A DNA stretch of 64,000 nucleotides from an uncultured Kordiimonas sp. (GTDB taxonomy: Bacteria; Pseudomonadota; Alphaproteobacteria; Sphingomonadales; Kordiimonadaceae), in the NCBI GenBank assembly GCA_947503625.1, contig CANNEK010000003.1, positions 558,001 to 622,000 on the forward strand, given 5' to 3'. Both the position numbers and the translations under genes were made by a program. A model generated the notes under the pieces. The model was not told the DNA's origin. It saw only the letters and a list, made by a program, of their open reading frames with translations, and ran no database searches. Of this stretch, positions 60,841-64,000 are shown one piece after another; positions within the stretch are counted from its first letter, which is position 1, and every line of letters starts with the position of its first letter.

Positions 60841-61758
60841 TCAAACCCCGATCATGCGCTGAATGGTTTGCTGGGCATCCAGCTCAAGCAATACATCCGC
60901 GCGCGCAGGCATCTCCTGAAGTATATGCCGTGTCAGCCGCTCATAATGCATGATGAAACGGCGCAGCGCTTTCTCGTCCATCAGGCCCGAGGGCGATTGC
61001 CCCTCTCTCTCCAGCTTTGTGCGCAGTTTGCTTTCCTGCAATGTACGGAAGGCTTCAACGCATTCAAAACCCGGCACCCGCAGCATCACAAGATGATCCA
61101 GCCTGTCAAACAACGCGCGGTAAGGCCCCGCCAGCATATCGTTTACATACCGCCGCCAGATGCCGCCGGCGTCTTCGTCCTGTTCAAGGCTATTGATGGC
61201 TGGTTCGAGGTCAGCGGCAGGTTGCGGCCTTACACCAACACACCAACCTTCAAACAGGATAATATCGACAGGCCCCTGTACATGCGGCCACACACTTTCA
61301 GGCGTGCGGTCGTCGGTTGATTTATCGAAATGGGGAATGGCCATACTGCCCCCCTCTCCCAGACCAGCCAGCTGCTTCAGCAAAGTCTCGCCCATGCCCA
61401 CATCGTGGGTACCCGGCACGCCGCGGGTGGCCAGCAGCGGATGCCGCGTTTTGGCAAGTGCAGCCCGCTCCGCCCGCGTCATATACAGGTCATCAAGAGA
61501 CACCACCACTGTCGATAGCTGGTGTCCTTTTTCCAGCAACACCTTCAGAAATACCGCCATGGTGGATTTGCCACTGCCCTGCGCACCATTAATGCCAATC
61601 GTAATGCATTGGTTTCGAGTGTTGCGCACGGCCGCCAGATGTGCGGCAAGTGGTGTATAAAATTGCTCGACTGTCCTGACAAAGCCGGACGGCAGACCCT
61701 CCGCGCTTGTCAGGCCTGCCAGCGCTGCTGCAAGGTTATGGCCTGTTGTTTCGCTCAT
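60841..61758 (-). CDS. D-glycerate 3-kinase-like P-loop kinase
   Basis: 305 residues from ATG at 61758, overlapping the YcaQ-like stop by ATGA. P-loop INGAQGSGKSTMAVFLK, then VVSLDDLYMTRAERAALA, RGVPGTHDVGMG and ILFEGWCVGVRPQ. This order fits plant-type glycerate kinase / Tda10-like kinases. Makes 3-phosphoglycerate, or another phosphoester. Confidence 0.82.
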   Translation of the reverse strand: MSETTGHNLAAALAGLTSAEGLPSGFVRTVEQFYTPLAAHLAAVRNTRNQCITIGINGAQGSGKSTMAVFLKVLLEKGHQLSTVVVSLDDLYMTRAERAALAKTRHPLLATRGVPGTHDVGMGETLLKQLAGLGEGGSMAIPHFDKSTDDRTPESVWPHVQGPVDIILFEGWCVGVRPQPAADLEPAINSLEQDEDAGGIWRRYVNDMLAGPYRALFDRLDHLVMLRVPGFECVEAFRTLQESKLRTKLEREGQSPSGLMDEKALRRFIMHYERLTRHILQEMPARADVLLELDAQQTIQRMIGV

Positions 61759-62939
61759 GTCGGCACCCGCATGCAAGCCCAGTCAACCACCTCGGCGCCC
61801 GCAAGCCGTGCCATTCGGGCCAGTTCCACATCCAGTTTGTCCTGCCGCTTGCCGGTCCATTGAACCCGTTGCTCGCGCCACAGGTTGGTTACAGTGATAG
61901 TGCCTTTCTTGCGGTCCGCTTTCAGCTCCAGCCTGCCGACAAAACGATCGCCCTCCAGCAGGGGGTAAACATAGTAGCCCCACTTGCGGTTGCGGGCGGG
62001 CACAAACATCTCGTTTTTATATTCAAAACCAAACAGGCGCTGCAGGCGCGCCCTGTCCCGCACCGCCGGATCAAACGGGTTGATGATGCGCAACCTGCTG
62101 GTAGGGGCAGCAGTATTGTCCAACCGTTCTGTGATGTCGGTGGGTGCAAAGGCTTGCGTTATGCTGCGATCGGCATTTTCAATTTCGACGCACACCATCT
62201 GTCCGTTGTGCTTTGCCGCCCAGCCTTTCACTTCCTGCGCGTCAGCCGCATCCCAGAAGCGCTGGATCTCGCCCAGTGTCCCGAACGAGAGCCGGTCCAG
62301 CGCGGCCTCGCAAAGCCAGTTCAACTGATGCTCGTCTGCATGGTCGGTCTCAAAATGCTCGGGCGCGATCACACGTTCGGCAAGGTCATAGAACTTGATA
62401 AAATTCTCGCGGTGGGAAGTGGCCAGTTCCCCGCTGTACCACATCACATCCAGTGCCTTTTTGTGCGGTGGCCGCGCCCACATTTCCTTAGGCCCTTTTA
62501 CCTTGGTATCAAAAGCGCGGGTGCACAAAGGGCCTTCTTCAGCGATGCGCGCCTTAATCGCCTGAAGATCGGCCTTCGAAAGACCGGATTTGTGCCAGGA
62601 AGACCAGCTTACACGCTCGCCCATGCGGCGAAACTGGCGTTTCCAGAACGGGTAAAACTCGGTCGGGATCACTGAAGCATCATGGGTGAAATGTTCGAAA
62701 ATCAGGCGGTCGCGGCCCAAAAGATCATCAAGCATTGGTTCGCGGTAATTCTGGTTACGGCTCCACAGGATATGATGGTGCGCCCGTGTCACATTCTGGA
62801 TGGTATCAAGCTGCACGAACCCCAGCGACCTGATGATACCCATCAGGTCGGATGGGCGCGATATTCTGCCCGTGGGCGCAGCGCCCAGCCCGTTGCTTGC
62901 AAGCCAAAGCGCGCGCGCTTTTTTATTGGGTATTTCCAT
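61755..62939 (-). CDS. YcaQ/AlkZ-like winged-helix DNA glycosylase
   Basis: 394 residues from ATG at 62939. The N-terminal part KARALWLASNGLGAA and DLMGIIRSLGFVQLDTIQNV followed by RAHHHILWSRNQNY is the hallmark of the family that excises crosslinked or alkylated bases. Coupled to the kinase gene by ATGA. Residues upstream of 62939 lack support. Confidence 0.87.
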   Translation of the reverse strand: MEIPNKKARALWLASNGLGAAPTGRISRPSDLMGIIRSLGFVQLDTIQNVTRAHHHILWSRNQNYREPMLDDLLGRDRLIFEHFTHDASVIPTEFYPFWKRQFRRMGERVSWSSWHKSGLSKADLQAIKARIAEEGPLCTRAFDTKVKGPKEMWARPPHKKALDVMWYSGELATSHRENFIKFYDLAERVIAPEHFETDHADEHQLNWLCEAALDRLSFGTLGEIQRFWDAADAQEVKGWAAKHNGQMVCVEIENADRSITQAFAPTDITERLDNTAAPTSRLRIINPFDPAVRDRARLQRLFGFEYKNEMFVPARNRKWGYYVYPLLEGDRFVGRLELKADRKKGTITVTNLWREQRVQWTGKRQDKLDVELARMARLAGAEVVDWACMRVPT

Positions 62940-63018
62940 GACGCTATCTGAAACCGGAAGGCTCCGCGACACAAGACAAAATGATGGTCCGGTATCGCGT
63001 TTTTTTTCGTTGCCGCAG

Positions 63019-63642
63019 TTAGTAGGACAGGCCCGGTGTTTGATGCAGATACATACTGCTGCCAAGTTGGTCAGCCATGAATTTGGCCACATCGGTACGC
63101 GCGATGGAAAGACTTAACCCTTTTTCGCTGGGCGAAAAACCATGGCGATACTCTGGCGCAGCCGGCTCATCAACAAAAGCGGCAGGGCGCACGATGGTCC
63201 AGTCAAGGCCGCTGGCCCGAACATATTCCTCCTGCCTGAGGTGGTCTTTGAATACGCCGCGCAGCAGGAAACCAAACATCACATAGCGCCAATAAAAGTT
63301 CAGATTGTCCACACTATCCCCCGCACCGAGCGTGGTCTCGCAGATCAGGCGTTTAATCCCGTGCCACTTCATGGCTTCAACGATGTTTCTGGTACCTGTT
63401 GAACGCACCGTGCCGCGCAGCCCGCCACCAAGAACAACCATCACGGCGTCATGGCCCTCCATGGCGACATGAACGGTGTCCCGGTCCATCACATCGCCCT
63501 TGTGCAGCTGCAAACTGGTGTGGCTGATACCCAGCTTTTCCGGCCTGCGCGCAAAAGCCGTTACCGTGTGGCCGTCCGAGAGGGCGCGACGACAGAGGTG
63601 CCGCCCGATTGTTCCTGTTGCTCCGAAGATGATCACTCTCAT
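63019..63642 (-). CDS. NAD(P)-binding NmrA-like oxidoreductase
   Basis: 207 residues. Rossmann motif IIFGATGTIGRHLCRRALSD at the N-terminus, VMVVLGGGLRGTVRSTGTRN, and DWTIVRPAAFVDEPA. Atypical SDR of the NAD(P)H-binding family. Divergent from a TetR gene. Confidence 0.88.
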   Translation of the reverse strand: MRVIIFGATGTIGRHLCRRALSDGHTVTAFARRPEKLGISHTSLQLHKGDVMDRDTVHVAMEGHDAVMVVLGGGLRGTVRSTGTRNIVEAMKWHGIKRLICETTLGAGDSVDNLNFYWRYVMFGFLLRGVFKDHLRQEEYVRASGLDWTIVRPAAFVDEPAAPEYRHGFSPSEKGLSLSIARTDVAKFMADQLGSSMYLHQTPGLSY

Positions 63643-63693
63643 TGTCGTTGTCCTTTTCTTATTCTGACTGAATTCCGGTCAATTTTTTACGCA

Positions 63694-63714
63694 AACTTTA
63701 CACCGTGTAAAGTT
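63694..63714. promoter_or_regulatory. TetR-type operator palindrome
   Basis: AACTTTACAC-C-GTGTAAAGTT, a perfect 10-base palindrome about one base. A second half ACTTTACAT lies at 63737-63745 next to the TetR start. Confidence 0.8.
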
Positions 63715-63743
63715 GACAGGGAAACAGATAGGAGTTACTTTAC

Positions 63744-64000
63744 ATGATGTCAAGTGAAAATCAGACTACCCGAGAGCGCATCCTCACGTCCTGCTGGCAT
63801 TTGCTAGAGGCCGATGGTGCGGACACACGCATGTCAGACATCGCAAAAAAGGCAGGCGTCAGCCGCCAGGCGGTGTATTTGCACTTCCCCAACCGGGCAG
63901 AATTGCTGATTGCAACCACACGCCATATTGATGCGAAGAATAACGCGGATGCCCGGCTGGAGGGCAGTCGCGCGGCCAAAGGCGCGGATCGGCTGGACGC
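63744..64000 (+). CDS. TetR-family regulator (cut by window end)
   Basis: First 85 codons from ATG at 63744 (63747 possible). HTH: DTRMSDIAKKAGVSRQAVYL followed by HFPNRAELL. GGAG lies 10 bases upstream. Likely controls the divergent SDR gene and itself through the palindrome at 63694. Confidence 0.9.
   Translation, partial: MMSSENQTTRERILTSCWHLLEADGADTRMSDIAKKAGVSRQAVYLHFPNRAELLIATTRHIDAKNNADARLEGSRAAKGADRLD

Overview
The window reads as chromosome of an alphaproteobacterium. The evidence is gene-transfer-agent (GTA)-type head and tail genes, LexA boxes of the alphaproteobacterial form GTTC-N7-GTTC, a PAS_5 protein, and an E. coli-type metal-independent KdsA in a KpsC capsule cluster. A marine Kordiimonas- or Emcibacter-like host would fit, but I cannot fix the genus.

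Layout. (1) 1-10.5 kb, minus strand: a capsule block, kdsA-kdsC-kdsB-kpsC, then an Stf0-like sulfotransferase, a polysaccharide pyruvyl transferase-like protein and cysD-cysNC. Together these make CMP-Kdo, build the Kdo linker and supply PAPS for sulfation. (2) 10.6-11.4 kb: a phosphopantetheinyl transferase. (3) 11.4-45.3 kb: a prophage or GTA-like element. On the minus strand, from right to left, it carries early genes, terminase, portal, prohead protease, capsid, a repeat-rich fibre, connectors, tail and lysis genes. A CI-like repressor lies on the plus strand at the right end. I see no integrase. (4) 45.5-64 kb: host genes, namely LysE exporter, DM13 protein, chemoreceptor, AhpD-like protein, TonB receptor, lipoprotein MBL hydrolase, HxlR, GST, SRPBCC, thioredoxin-like protein, flavoprotein with divergent TetR, glycerate-kinase-like protein, YcaQ-like glycosylase, and an SDR with divergent TetR.

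The most unusual part is 32.0-37.3 kb, between prohead protease and capsid. Three minus-strand genes carry the same ~27-residue tag: the C-terminal part of the protease, and two free-standing copies. Each tag is followed by a different domain. Each gene converges on a plus-strand gene for a membrane-anchored or exported protein, and these three partners share a Cys-containing core. All three partners have a LexA box just upstream. The arrangement resembles a polymorphic toxin locus with orphan toxin/immunity cassettes, but with the prohead protease as carrier. A fourth SOS-boxed divergent unit (11.4-14.2 kb) sits at the lysis end. Beside the array lies a frameshifted gene for a signal-peptide-bearing ubiquitin-like protein. 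The toxin/immunity reading is inference; the tags, repeats, boxes and gene order are visible in the sequence.
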